Below the pieces are notes generated by a model. The model ran no database searches. It saw nothing but the letters and a program-made list of their open reading frames with translations, and was not told where the DNA came from. A stretch of 64,000 bases of DNA from Streptomyces sp. NRRL B-1140 (lineage in GTDB: Bacteria > Actinomycetota > Actinomycetes > Streptomycetales > Streptomycetaceae). The DNA is taken from the NCBI RefSeq assembly GCF_001280065.1, contig NZ_LGEA01000089.1:62001-126000 (forward strand), written 5' to 3'. This document shows positions 52,737 through 61,653 of this stretch, piece after piece. Position 1 is the first letter of the stretch. Every line of letters begins with the position of its first letter. The position numbers and the translations under genes were made by a program.

Positions 52737-53939
52737 GTGGCTGTCCCCCCTGGGCTGCCCGTCGTGATCGTCGGCGGGCTGCACGCCGACGCCCGCAGGG
52801 CGGCCGTCGCGCGGCTGCTCGCCGACGTGCCCGGCAGTGTCGTCCTCCACCACGACCTGTCGACGGCCGCCGCGGGCACGGTCATACGGACCATCCGAGA
52901 CGCCACCGGTGTCCTCGACGCGGGGGAGGCGCCGCTCGTCAACGACTGCGCGTGCTGTGCTCTGCGGGAGGATCTGGTGCCGGAGCTGGAGCGCCTGCGG
53001 GACGCCGGATCCGCCCGGCTCGCCGTCGTCGAGCTGTGGGACTCCGTCGAGCCCAAGGCCATGGCCGAGGTCGTCACGGCGGGCGGGCTCACCGTCACCG
53101 GCGTGATCACGGCCGTCGACCCGGCCCTGGTCCTGCCGTACCTCGGCAACGGCGACGACCTCGCCGACGCCGGTCTCGCCGCCGCCGCGACCGACCAGCG
53201 CACGGTCGCCGACACCTTCGCGCGTCAGCTGGAGTACGCCCCCGTCCTCGCCGTCGCCGACTCCCCGGAGGCCGACGACGAGGACCACGAGCTGCTCGCC
53301 CAGCTGCACCCGACGGCCCGTCGGGCCCCGGTCGGGCCGGGGTCCCCATCGGACCGGGCCGACGACGGCCTGACCGTCCCGGCACCGCGCAGGCGTCCGC
53401 TCTCCCCCCTCGCCGACGCCGCCCTGGCCGGCTTCGACGTCGAGGCGGCCGCCGCCGCGCAGCACCCGGCCTGCGCGCTGCTCCCCGCCGAGGCCGACGC
53501 GCACGGCGTCTCCACCCTGGTGTGGCACCGGCGCCGCCCCTTCCACCCGGAGCGGCTGTACGCCGCGCTGGAGGACCTGACCTGCGCGGCCGCCCGCAGC
53601 CGGGGCCGGTTCTGGCTCGCCGACAAGCCCGACACGCTCTTCCACTGGGACGCTGCGGGCGGGGCCCTGTGCGTGGAGAGCGCGGGCCCGTGGCTGGCGT
53701 CCCTCCCGGACGCGGCCTGGGAGATGGTCCCGCCGGTACGCCGTGCCGCCGCCGCGCTGGACTGGCACCCCGAGCACGGGGACCGCGGCCAGCACCTGGT
53801 CTTCACCTCGCCCGGCCTCGACCGGGACGGCCTGGAACGGCTGCTGGAGTCCTGCCTGCTGACCGACGCCGAGTACGCCGCCGGCCCCGATGCCTGGCAG
53901 CGCCTGCCGCATGCCTTCGACACCCTCCTGGAGGTCTGA
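52737..53939 (+). CDS. CobW/COG0523-like protein with degenerate P-loop
   Basis: This 400-residue member of the zinc-related GTPase group has the CxCC-type metal motif in NDCACCALRED, and a C-terminal CobW_C domain (VSTLVWHRRRPFHPERLYAALE). The N-terminal GxxGxGKT is replaced by VVIVGGLHADARRAA, so GTP binding in the normal way looks lost. GTG 52737 lies just after the L31 stop. In a zinc-starvation operon it may bind or deliver zinc. Confidence 0.8.
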   Translation: MAVPPGLPVVIVGGLHADARRAAVARLLADVPGSVVLHHDLSTAAAGTVIRTIRDATGVLDAGEAPLVNDCACCALREDLVPELERLRDAGSARLAVVELWDSVEPKAMAEVVTAGGLTVTGVITAVDPALVLPYLGNGDDLADAGLAAAATDQRTVADTFARQLEYAPVLAVADSPEADDEDHELLAQLHPTARRAPVGPGSPSDRADDGLTVPAPRRRPLSPLADAALAGFDVEAAAAAQHPACALLPAEADAHGVSTLVWHRRRPFHPERLYAALEDLTCAAARSRGRFWLADKPDTLFHWDAAGGALCVESAGPWLASLPDAAWEMVPPVRRAAAALDWHPEHGDRGQHLVFTSPGLDRDGLERLLESCLLTDAEYAAGPDAWQRLPHAFDTLLEV

Positions 53940-53945
53940 CCCGCC

Positions 53946-54179
53946 ATGCCCCGCAAGCCCGACCGCAAGCCCGCCAAGGACCGGCCCAACCCCCTGGACC
54001 AGGCCGGGATCACCTACATCGACTACAAGGACACCGACCTGCTGCGGAAGTTCATCTCCGACCGCGGCAAGATCCGCAGCCGTCGCGTCACCCGGGTGTC
54101 GTCCCAGCAGCAGCGGCAGCTGGCCAGGGCCATCAAGAACGCGCGCGAGATGGCGCTCCTGCCGTACGCAGGCCGCTGA
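53946..54179 (+). CDS. rpsR: 30S ribosomal protein S18, second copy
   Basis: This 77-residue S18 ([20 protein letters not shown]) lacks cysteines and has the S18 core [27 protein letters not shown]. It closes the rightward zinc-starvation operon, six bases after the CobW-like gene. The housekeeping S18 lies elsewhere. Confidence 0.93.
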   Translation: MPRKPDRKPAKDRPNPLDQAGITYIDYKDTDLLRKFISDRGKIRSRRVTRVSSQQQRQLARAIKNAREMALLPYAGR

Positions 54180-54765
54180 GGCCGAGCCCGCCGGGTCAGG
54201 GTGAGGTTCCCCACGCTTGACGGGCGGTGGAACCATCTGCGGGTGCCGCCACGGGGCCGGGGCAACGCCGCCCGTCGTGCGGCGTCGTGACGCCCGGCGG
54301 GCCGTCAGGACCGGGCCGGACGCCCGTCGGACCGGCCGCGCGGCGGCGTTTTCGCGAGCCGTTCCGGGGTGCTCCCGGTTGCGGTGCGCGCGGGTCGCCG
54401 GGGCTGCGGGCCCGAGCGGGTGTCCGGCGATGGTCCGAGCCGGGCACCGGCCACCAGGACGACCCCGGTCTCCTGCGACCGGCCCATTTCTCCTCGTCCT
54501 CGCAGGCCGCGGCCGCCTTCCGGATGCGGGTCGGCCAGTCGAACGCCTTTCGGGCGGCCGTGCGTCTCAGCTCTCGCTTCGCCGGTGCGGTCCCCGCGCC
54601 GCCGCCTCGCCCCGGAGCCGAGCGGATGCTCCGCCTCCACCGGACCTCCCCGAACCGGGCCACTTCGGCGCAGGCCGCAGGGAACGAGAGGCGGGGACGG
54701 GCCGTCAAACAGTCGAGAGCTTCGGTCAAGCGGTCGTCAAAGCTGTAACGGCAGGACCACCCCGC
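54180..54765. other. Intergenic region without a recognisable gene
   Basis: No reading frame here has a ribosome site together with a protein-like sequence; long frames on both strands reflect high GC. The region ends at the motif at 54766 upstream of the DUF397 gene. No tRNA or clear terminator was found. Confidence 0.55.
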
Positions 54766-54798
54766 GTGCACGTGCATCTGCCCATGCATCTGCACATG
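54766..54798 (+). promoter_or_regulatory. Tandem-repeat regulatory motif upstream of the DUF397 gene
   Basis: Two TGCATCTGC units 12 bases apart follow GTGCACG. A TATGAT box lies at 54808-54813 and the gene starts at 54875, 77 bases after the motif. The same arrangement, in the same direction relative to its gene, occurs at 55797-55830. Confidence 0.7.
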
Positions 54799-54874
54799 AA
54801 CAGGGCTATGATCCGGGTCAGTTGACCACTGCACCAATGGCCACACCAGCCAGTGCACCACCGGGGAGCGACCT

Positions 54875-55117
54875 GTGGACCACGACGTGTACAACGGTAT
54901 GGCGGCCGCCGGACTGCGCGGTGTGGCCTGGCAGAAGAGCCGGCACAGCAACTCGCAGGGCTCGTGCGTGGAGTTCGCCCGGCTGCCGGGCGGTGAGGTG
55001 GCCGTACGCAACTCGCGCTTCCCCGACGGCCCCGCGCTGGTCTACACCCGTGCCGAGATCGAGGCGATGCTGCTTGGCGTGAAGGACGGCGAGTTCGACC
55101 ACCTGGTCGGCGGCTGA
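54875..55117 (+). CDS. DUF397 (BldB/WhiJ-partner type) protein
   Basis: This 80-residue protein has the DUF397 core (WQKSRHSNSQGSCVEFA, then VAVRNSRFPDGPALVYTRAE). It starts with GTG 54875 behind GGGGAG. In streptomycetes such small proteins work with a neighbouring XRE regulator of the WhiJ/DUF5753 type and a small ATPase. All three lie here (54875-56893). It probably binds its cognate XRE protein. It is short and soluble, with no TM segment. Confidence 0.88.
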   Translation: MDHDVYNGMAAAGLRGVAWQKSRHSNSQGSCVEFARLPGGEVAVRNSRFPDGPALVYTRAEIEAMLLGVKDGEFDHLVGG

Positions 55118-55209
55118 GGCTCCGGCAGCCCCCGGTGAAATCGGGGCGATCCGCCCTCAACGCGCGGTGACGCGCGTAGAACCGCGACGCGAGAATGCGC
55201 CGCGGTCTC

Positions 55210-55725
55210 TCATTCCCCGCCGGGCCGCGAACCGGCGGGCGGCAGCCGGAACAGCGCCCAGACCACCTTGCCGTCGAGCGCGCCCGCGAGCGGGTGCCAG
55301 CCCCAGCCGTCGCTGAAGGAGTCGACGAGGAACAGTCCGCGTCCGGACTCGGCCGAGAAGTCGTCGCTCTCCCGGGCGATCGGACTGTCGTGACTGGGAT
55401 CGCGCACCGCGCACACCAGCCGCTCGGCCCACCGCATCAGGTGCAGCCGTACAGGGGGTTCGCGGTCGCCGGTACACGCGTGGCCCGCCGGCAGGCCGTG
55501 CCGCAGCGCGTTGGTGACGAGTTCCGAGACCACCAGGCAGACGTCGTCGAACCGCTCGCCCATGTCCCACTGATCGAGGGTTCTGCGGGTGAACCGCCGT
55601 GCCTCGCGCACCGCTTCGTAGCGGGCGGGAAGAGCGCAGGAGGCGGCGTCGGACACGGCCGCGGGATCCAGCGGCGGAAGGCCCTGCCGTAACGGCTCGA
55701 GCATGGTCGATCCATTCGTCCCCAT
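55210..55725 (-). CDS. Anti-sigma-type HATPase of the regulatory triad
   Basis: This 171-residue HATPase_c protein of the RsbW-like group has N-box VVSELVTNALRHG, G1 AVRDPSHDSP and G2 ESGRGLFLVD. I choose ATG 55725, eight bases after GGGAG; a shorter start is possible at 55704. It reads toward the DUF397 gene. A motif 74 bases upstream of its start matches the one before the DUF397 gene. It may act as a kinase or anti-sigma factor for the triad, but no sigma factor is visible. Confidence 0.85.
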   Translation of the reverse strand: MGTNGSTMLEPLRQGLPPLDPAAVSDAASCALPARYEAVREARRFTRRTLDQWDMGERFDDVCLVVSELVTNALRHGLPAGHACTGDREPPVRLHLMRWAERLVCAVRDPSHDSPIARESDDFSAESGRGLFLVDSFSDGWGWHPLAGALDGKVVWALFRLPPAGSRPGGE

Positions 55726-55796
55726 GCGAGGCACTCCCGGGAATTCGCGGTCGGTGCGATGCGGCGGTGGTGCGGGACCATGGTTTCGGATGCGTA

Positions 55797-55830
55797 CAGC
55801 AGATGCAAGGGCAGATGCACGTGCACGTGA
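55797..55830 (-). promoter_or_regulatory. Tandem-repeat regulatory motif upstream of the ATPase gene
   Basis: On the minus strand this reads GTGCACGTGCATCTGCCC, then a second TGCATCTGC. It is almost the same as 54766-54798 and stands 74 bases before the ATPase start. No gene lies between 55726 and 56032. Confidence 0.7.
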
Positions 55831-56032
55831 CCGGAATGAGTTGTCCCGTACCGCTTGTTGGCCAATTTTTCCGTCATCTTCGCGTCGCCCTTTGGCCGTT
55901 CGCTTGCCTTCTTCTTGCCCTCGCGTGCGAGCGTCGACCGTCTCGATTCCGTTTCCGTAACCGGACGAGTACTGCTCGGAGTGTTTTAGTGGCAGACTGC
56001 GGCCCCTGAAGACGTTGGGGAGGCTGGCGAAC

Positions 56033-56893
56033 GTGAGCGCGGGAGAGCCGGGATCGGTGGTGCGGCGCATGCTGCTCGGATCACAACTCAGGCGACTGCG
56101 TGAGGCGCGGGGCATCACGCGCGAGGCGGCGGGCTATTCGATCCGCGCCTCCGAGTCGAAGATCAGCCGGATGGAGCTGGGCCGGGTGAGCTTCAAGACC
56201 AGAGACGTCGAGGACCTGCTGACCCTGTACGGCATCACCGACGAGCAGGAGCGTTCTTCCCTGCTGTCCCTGGCCAAGGAGGCCAACGTCGCCGGGTGGT
56301 GGCACAGCTACTCGGACGTGCTGCCCAGCTGGTTCCCGACCTACGTCGGCCTGGAGGGCGCGGCCTCGCTGATCCGGGCCTACGAGGTGCAGTTCGTGCA
56401 CGGACTGCTGCAGACCGAGGCGTACGCCCACGCGGTGGTCCGGCGGGGCATGCAGGGCGCGAGCGAGGCCGACGTCGAACGCCGCGTGGCGCTGCGGCTG
56501 GAACGGCAGAAGTACCTCTTCGACGAGCGCGCGCCCGACTTCCACATCATCCTGGACGAGGCCGCCCTGCGCCGCCCGTACGGCGACCGCGAGGTGATGC
56601 GGGGCCAGCTCCAGCACCTCATCGAGATCTCCGAGCGGCCCAACGTCCGGCTCCAGGTGGTGCCGTTCAGCCTCGGCGGCCACTCCGGCGAAAGTGGCGC
56701 GTTCACGCTCCTCAGCTTCCCGGAGTCCGACCTGTCGGACGTCGTCTACCTGGAGCAGCTCACCAGCGCGCTGTACCTGGACAAGGCCGAGGACGTCGCC
56801 CAGTACGAGAAGGCGCTCAAGGAACTCCAGAGCGACAGCCCGGGCCCCTCGGAGAGCCGGGACCTTCTGCGGGGCCTCCTCCAGCTCTCCTGA
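56033..56893 (+). CDS. XRE-family regulator with DUF5753 domain (WhiJ-like)
   Basis: This 286-residue protein has an N-terminal helix-turn-helix (LRRLREARGITREAAGYSIRASESKISRMELG, about 15-46) and a C-terminal DUF5753 domain (IRAYEVQFVHGLLQTEAYA ... VRLQVVPFSLGGHSGESGAFTLL). Start GTG 56033 has GGGGAGG upstream. Members of this family control development and antibiotics and bind DNA near their DUF397 partner. The paired motifs at 54766 and 55797 are its natural candidate sites, which is inference. Confidence 0.9.
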   Translation: MSAGEPGSVVRRMLLGSQLRRLREARGITREAAGYSIRASESKISRMELGRVSFKTRDVEDLLTLYGITDEQERSSLLSLAKEANVAGWWHSYSDVLPSWFPTYVGLEGAASLIRAYEVQFVHGLLQTEAYAHAVVRRGMQGASEADVERRVALRLERQKYLFDERAPDFHIILDEAALRRPYGDREVMRGQLQHLIEISERPNVRLQVVPFSLGGHSGESGAFTLLSFPESDLSDVVYLEQLTSALYLDKAEDVAQYEKALKELQSDSPGPSESRDLLRGLLQLS

Positions 56894-56989
56894 AGTACTC
56901 CTCCAACTCACCTGAAACATCAGTACGATGACGTGTGATCAGATCGTCAAGGCGCGATCGGAGATCTTCCAGGGATCGAGGGATCACAC

Positions 56990-58453
56990 ATGTCGTCGTC
57001 CTGCTTCACCGACCTCGCACAGCAGTACATCGACGGTGAGTGGCGCCCGGGTACCGGTTCCTGGGACATCATCGACTTCAACCCGTACGACGACGAGAAG
57101 CTGGCGTCGATCACCATAGCCACGGCCGACGAGGTCGATCAGGCCTACCGGGCGGCGGCCCGCGCCCAGAAGCAGCGGGCCGCGACCAACCCCTACGCCC
57201 GCCGGGCGGTCTTCGAGAAGGCGCTGCGCCTGATCGAGGAGCGCGAGGCCGAGATCTCCGACGCCATCATCGCCGAGCTCGGCGGCACGCGTCTGAAGGC
57301 CGCCTTCGAGCTGCACCTCGCCAAGGAGTTCCTGCGCGAGGCGGTCCACCTGTCGCTGGCCCCCGAGGGGCGGATCATCCCCTCGCCGGTGGACGGCAAG
57401 GAGAACCGCGTCTACCGCGTGCCGGTCGGCGTGGTGGGCGTGATCAGCCCCTTCAACTTCCCCTTCCTGCTGTCGATCAAGTCCGTCGCCCCGGCGCTGG
57501 CGCTGGGCAACGCGGTGGTGCTCAAGCCGCACCAGAACACCCCGATCGTCGGCGGTTCCCTGGTGGCGAAGATCTTCGAGGACGCGGGGCTGCCCGGCGG
57601 CCTGCTGAACGTCGTCATCACCGACATCGCGGAGATCGGCGACGCCTTCCTGGAGCACCCGGTCCCCAAGGTCATCTCCTTCACCGGCTCCGACGCGGTC
57701 GGCCGGCACGTGGCGACCGTCTGCGCCCGGCTGTTCAAGCGCTCCGTGCTCGAACTGGGCGGCAACAGCGCGCTGGTGGTCCTCGACGACGCCGACATCG
57801 ACTACGCGGTCGACGCGGCCGTCTTTAGCCGGTACGTCCACCAGGGCCAGGTCTGCATGGCCGCCAACCGGATCCTCGTCGACCGGTCGGTCGCGGACGC
57901 GTTCACCGAGAAGTTCGTCGCCAAGGTCAAGACCCTCAAGGCGGGCGACCCGCGCGACCCGGAGACCGTCATCGGCCCGGTCATCAACTCCTCCCAGGCG
58001 GACGCCGTCTCCTCGGTGGTCGAGCAGGCCCTCGCCGAGGGCGCCACGGCCCTGCTGCGCGGCGGGCGGACCGACAACCTGGTCGAGCCGTCGGTGCTGA
58101 CCGGCCTCCCCGCCGACTCGGCCCTGCTCAAGCAGGAGGTCTTCGGGCCGGTCGCGTTCCTCGTCCCGTTCGACGGCGAGGAGGAGGCCGTACGCCTCGT
58201 CAACGACACGCCCTACGGCCTGAGCGGTGCCGTCCACACCGGGAACGTGGAGCGGGGCGTCGCCTTCGCCAAGCAGATCGACACGGGCATGTTCCACGTG
58301 AACGACGGCACCGTGCACGACGAGCCGATCGTCCCGTTCGGCGGCGAGAAGCACTCGGGGATCGGCCGGCTCAACGGCGACACGATGCTCGACTCGTTCA
58401 CCACGACCAAGTGGATCTCGGTGCAGCACGGCCGGAGCGGGTTCCCGTTCTAG
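56990..58453 (+). CDS. Aldehyde dehydrogenase
   Basis: This 487-residue NAD(P)-dependent aldehyde dehydrogenase has the cofactor region SPFNFPFLLSIKSVAPALA and FTGSDAVGRHV. The general-base Glu is in LELGGNSALVV and the catalytic Cys in GQVCMAANRI, and the C-terminus has IPFGGEKHSGIG. It is similar to benzaldehyde/salicylaldehyde-type enzymes, but the substrate is not set by sequence. It begins with ATG 56990 and ends at a terminator at 58471-58501. Confidence 0.92.
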   Translation: MSSSCFTDLAQQYIDGEWRPGTGSWDIIDFNPYDDEKLASITIATADEVDQAYRAAARAQKQRAATNPYARRAVFEKALRLIEEREAEISDAIIAELGGTRLKAAFELHLAKEFLREAVHLSLAPEGRIIPSPVDGKENRVYRVPVGVVGVISPFNFPFLLSIKSVAPALALGNAVVLKPHQNTPIVGGSLVAKIFEDAGLPGGLLNVVITDIAEIGDAFLEHPVPKVISFTGSDAVGRHVATVCARLFKRSVLELGGNSALVVLDDADIDYAVDAAVFSRYVHQGQVCMAANRILVDRSVADAFTEKFVAKVKTLKAGDPRDPETVIGPVINSSQADAVSSVVEQALAEGATALLRGGRTDNLVEPSVLTGLPADSALLKQEVFGPVAFLVPFDGEEEAVRLVNDTPYGLSGAVHTGNVERGVAFAKQIDTGMFHVNDGTVHDEPIVPFGGEKHSGIGRLNGDTMLDSFTTTKWISVQHGRSGFPF

Positions 58454-58470
58454 AGCCTTCCGGCGCGCCG

Positions 58471-58501
58471 GCCCTTGAGGACAGAACCTGACCTCAAGGG
58501 C
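58471..58501 (+). terminator. Aldehyde dehydrogenase terminator
   Basis: GCCCTTGAGG (58471-58480) pairs perfectly with CCTCAAGGGC (58492-58501). Confidence 0.8.
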
Positions 58502-58559
58502 CCGTAGCGTGGTCGGTGTCAGGGGGAGAGACCCCCTGACCCGGCGAAAGGCGGCGGTC

Positions 58560-59111
58560 ATGGTCACTCACGTTCCGGCGGAGGCTCACGGCGACGAGCG
58601 GGGGGCGCTCCTGTCCTTCATCGCCGAGCAGCGTGGCGGCGTGCGCCGGGCGGTGCTCGGGCTGACGGACGAGCAGGCGTCGTCCCGTCCCAGCGCGAGC
58701 GAGCTGTCCCTGGCCGGGCTGGTCAAGCACGTCGCCGAGGTCGAGCAGATGTGGGTCTCCCTGGCGAAGGGCGAGCCGCCCGCCGTCGTGCGGGACCAGA
58801 GCAACTGGCACGAGTGCTTCCGCCTGGTCGAGGGCGAGACCGTGGCCTCGCAGCTGGCGTACTGGGAGAAGGTCGCCGCCGAGACGGAGGCGTACATCCG
58901 CTCGGTCCCCAGCCTCGACGACACCTTCGCGCTGCCGGCCCAGCCCTGGTTCCCGCCGGACGGCCGGGTCTCCCACCGCTGGCTCTGCCTGCACCTCATC
59001 CGTGAGACGGCCCGGCACGCCGGTCACGCCGACATCATCCGTGAGTCCCTGGACGGCAGGACCGCCTTCGAGCTGGTGGCCGAGGAACAGCGGACGGCGG
59101 CCGGGTCCTAA
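58560..59111 (+). CDS. DinB/DUF664-family protein
   Basis: This 183-residue four-helix protein has three His at the DinB metal positions (HVAEVEQMW near 50, and HLIRETARHAGHADIIRE near 140-157). This group includes mycothiol- or bacillithiol-dependent enzymes and others of unknown role. ATG 58560 has GAAAGG upstream. It is followed after ten bases by the PadR gene, perhaps co-transcribed. Confidence 0.85.
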   Translation: MVTHVPAEAHGDERGALLSFIAEQRGGVRRAVLGLTDEQASSRPSASELSLAGLVKHVAEVEQMWVSLAKGEPPAVVRDQSNWHECFRLVEGETVASQLAYWEKVAAETEAYIRSVPSLDDTFALPAQPWFPPDGRVSHRWLCLHLIRETARHAGHADIIRESLDGRTAFELVAEEQRTAAGS

Positions 59112-59121
59112 CCTGGACCGC

Positions 59122-59763
59122 ATGTCAGCGATCCGTCTCCTCGTGCTCGGCGCGGTCCGTATGCACGGCCGCGCCCACGGCTACCAGGTGCGCAACGACC
59201 TGGAGTACTGGGGCGCGCACGAGTGGTCCAACGCCAAGCCCGGCTCGATCTACCACGCCCTGAAGCAGATGGCGAAGCAGGGGCTGCTGCACGCGCACGA
59301 GATCGCCCCGTCCACGGCCGGCGGCCCGCCGCGCACGGAGTACGAGATCACCGAGCAGGGGACCGAGGAGTACTTCCGGCTGCTGCGGGACGCGCTGGTC
59401 ACCTACGACCAGCGCGGGGACGTGAAGACGGCCGCCGTCGGCTTCGTCGTCGACCTGCCGCGGGCCGAGGCGGTGGCGCTGCTGAAGGAACGGACCCTGC
59501 GGATCGAGCAGTGGCGGGCCTCCGTCCTGGAGCACTACGTGCCCGAGAAGGGCCCCGAACAGCTCGGGCACATCGGCGAGATCATGAACATGTGGGTCCA
59601 CACGGCCGACTCCGAGGGCGAGTGGACCCGCGGTCTCATCGAGCGCATCGAGGGCGGTGCCTACACCTTCGCCGGCGAGGGCGACCCGTTCGTCGGCATC
59701 CTGGCCGACGACGAGGAGAACCCGTACGCGACAGGGGAGTCGCATCCCGGGGACGCTGACTAA
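59122..59763 (+). CDS. PadR-family repressor
   Basis: This 213-residue regulator has a winged helix (LLVLGAVRMHGRAHGYQVRNDLEYWG, then GSIYHALKQMAKQGLL, and wing EYEITEQG) and a C-terminal PadR_C-like helical domain. It lies directly before an ABC exporter pair, the usual arrangement of a drug-sensing PadR. Its TAA stop is part of the first of two operator-like dyads in the exporter promoter. Confidence 0.9.
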   Translation: MSAIRLLVLGAVRMHGRAHGYQVRNDLEYWGAHEWSNAKPGSIYHALKQMAKQGLLHAHEIAPSTAGGPPRTEYEITEQGTEEYFRLLRDALVTYDQRGDVKTAAVGFVVDLPRAEAVALLKERTLRIEQWRASVLEHYVPEKGPEQLGHIGEIMNMWVHTADSEGEWTRGLIERIEGGAYTFAGEGDPFVGILADDEENPYATGESHPGDAD

Positions 59764-59822
59764 TCAAGTTTGACGACTGGCTGGGCCGGGGTTACTCTCG
59801 ACCGTGTAGTCAACTTTGACTA
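59761..59822 (+). promoter_or_regulatory. ABC exporter promoter with two PadR-type operators
   Basis: TTGACG (59770-59775), 17 bases, TACTCT (59793-59798) form a good promoter. TAGTCAACTTTGACTA (59807-59822) is a near-perfect dyad at the likely start of transcription. TAATCAAGTTTGACGA (59761-59776) matches it at 13 of 16 bases and overlaps the -35. Confidence 0.75.
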
Positions 59823-59836
59823 GAGAGGGAGGCCTG

Positions 59837-60787
59837 GTGGCCGACACGGCGATCACCGTCGAAGGCGCGGAGAAGACGTACGGCGACAAGAAGGCGCTGA
59901 ACGGGCTCGGTCTCACGGTCGCGCGCGGCACGGTGCACGGAGTGCTCGGGCCGAACGGCGCGGGCAAGACCACCCTGGTGAGGATCCTGTCCACTCTGCT
60001 GCGGCCCGACGCCGGCCGGATCGAGGTGGCCGGGCACGACGTGGTGCGCGAGGCCTACGCCGTGCGGCTGCGCATCGGCCTGCTCGGCCAGCACGCCGCG
60101 CTCGACGAGGAGCTCGGCGGACGGCAGAACCTGGAGCTGTTCGGCCGGCTGCACCACCTGGGCGCACGGCGGGCACGCGCGCGTGCGGACGAACTCCTGG
60201 AGCGTTTCGGTCTGGCCGACACCGGCCGCAAGGCGGTACGGCAGTACAGCGGCGGCATGCGGCGCCGCCTGGATCTCGCCGCGTCCCTGATCACCGAGCC
60301 GGAGGTGCTCTTCCTGGACGAGCCCACCACCGGTCTGGACCCCCGCGGGCGTGCCGAGGTGTGGTCGTCCGTCCGCTCCCTGGTCGACGGCGGTACGACG
60401 GTCCTGCTCACCACCCAGTACCTGGAGGAGGCCGACCAGCTCGCCGACCGCATCTCGGTCGTCGACGCCGGCCGGGTCATCGCCGAGGGCACGGCCGACG
60501 AACTGAAGGCCGAGACGGGCGGCGACCGCATCGACGTGATCCTGCGCGACGCCGGTCAACTGGGCGCCGCCGTCGCCCTGCTGCCGCTGACCGGGATCAG
60601 CGTGGACGCCGACCGCCGGCTGCTGAGCGCCCCGGTCACCGACCGCATGGAGGCGCTGTCCGGCGTCGTACGGGCCCTGCGGGAGGCCGGGATCGAGGCC
60701 GAGGACGTCGCCCTGCGCCGCCCGACGCTGGACGAGGTGTTCCTGCACCTGACCGGAGACGACCACCGGGTGAAGGAGGCCGCATGA
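59837..60787 (+). CDS. ABC exporter ATP-binding protein, DrrA-like
   Basis: This 316-residue ATPase has Walker [11 protein letters not shown], signature [13 protein letters not shown], Walker [17 protein letters not shown] and switch [10 protein letters not shown]. The DrrA-type C-terminal domain follows ([15 protein letters not shown]). Start GTG 59837 is four bases after GGGAGGCCT. The ATG of the permease overlaps its stop. Drug export under PadR control is likely; the substrate is unknown. Confidence 0.92.
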   Translation: MADTAITVEGAEKTYGDKKALNGLGLTVARGTVHGVLGPNGAGKTTLVRILSTLLRPDAGRIEVAGHDVVREAYAVRLRIGLLGQHAALDEELGGRQNLELFGRLHHLGARRARARADELLERFGLADTGRKAVRQYSGGMRRRLDLAASLITEPEVLFLDEPTTGLDPRGRAEVWSSVRSLVDGGTTVLLTTQYLEEADQLADRISVVDAGRVIAEGTADELKAETGGDRIDVILRDAGQLGAAVALLPLTGISVDADRRLLSAPVTDRMEALSGVVRALREAGIEAEDVALRRPTLDEVFLHLTGDDHRVKEAA

Positions 60788-61545
60788 CCGCGCACGCCGT
60801 GACCGACTCCTGGACCATGACCCGCCGGGAGCTCGCCCGCTGGGGGCGGCAGCCGGTCCAGCTGGCCGTCAATCTGGTCTTCCCGGTGATGCTGCTGCTG
60901 ATGTTCGGCTACCTCATCGGCGGCGGCCGAGGGGTGAGCGGCGAGTACCGCGACTACCTGATCCCCGGCATGCTCGCGCTCACCATGGCCTTCGGCCTGG
61001 AGGGCACGATGCTCGCCGTCACGCAGGACCTCGACAAGGGTGTGATCGACCGCTTCCGCTCGATGCCCATGGCCAACGGGGCGGTGCTGGTGGGCCGTTC
61101 GGCCGCCGACATGCTCCAGTCGGCGATGGCCCTGGTCGTGCTGATCGGCGTGGGCGCCGCGCTCGGCTGGCGGCCCGGCGGCGGCCCGCCGGCCCTCCTC
61201 GCGGCCGTCGGCCTGCTGCTGCTGTTCCGGTTCGCGATGCTGTGGATCGGCATCCACCTGGCCCTGGTGGCGGGGAAACCGGAGATGGTCCAGGCCGTGC
61301 AGATCCTGGTCTGGCCGGTCGGCTTCCTCTCCAACGCCCTGGCCACACCCGGCTCGATGCCCGGCTGGCTGGGCACGGTCGTCGAGTGGAACCCGATGTC
61401 CCACACGGCCACGGCCGTACGCGACCTGTTCGGCGTGCCCGGCACGGAGTCCGGGCACGCCTGGGCCGCGGTCGCCTGGCCCCTGGCCCTGCTGGCGGTG
61501 TTCTTCCCACTGGCGGTACGGCGGTTCGGGCGGCTGAGCCGTTAG
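60784..61545 (+). CDS. ABC-2 type exporter permease, DrrB-like
   Basis: This 253-residue protein has about six TM helices ([91 protein letters not shown] and a final one). The [15 protein letters not shown] motif is typical of DrrB permeases. It is coupled to the ATPase gene by an ATGA overlap. Confidence 0.9.
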   Translation: MTAHAVTDSWTMTRRELARWGRQPVQLAVNLVFPVMLLLMFGYLIGGGRGVSGEYRDYLIPGMLALTMAFGLEGTMLAVTQDLDKGVIDRFRSMPMANGAVLVGRSAADMLQSAMALVVLIGVGAALGWRPGGGPPALLAAVGLLLLFRFAMLWIGIHLALVAGKPEMVQAVQILVWPVGFLSNALATPGSMPGWLGTVVEWNPMSHTATAVRDLFGVPGTESGHAWAAVAWPLALLAVFFPLAVRRFGRLSR

Positions 61546-61557
61546 GCCGTGTCCTCC

Positions 61558-61653
61558 AGGGCCTGTCGTCCGGATCAGCCCGCAGACGCGGGGCCTCACC
61601 GGTACTGACAAGAACCGCCGACATCCTGCGACCTGATCCGAACGACAGGCCCT
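61558..61653. mobile_element. MITE-like element with 21-bp terminal inverted repeats
   Basis: AGGGCCTGTCGT at the left (repeat 61558-61578) recurs inverted at the right (61633-61653), with one mismatch in 21. The interior of about 54 bp codes for nothing. The right end contributes the TAG stop of the glutamate decarboxylase gene. Confidence 0.7.

Noticed and set aside
54196..55011. Several long frames on both strands in the S18-DUF397 gap
   Set aside because: Arg/Pro/Ser/Ala-rich products overlap each other and the motif at 54766. None has a credible start.
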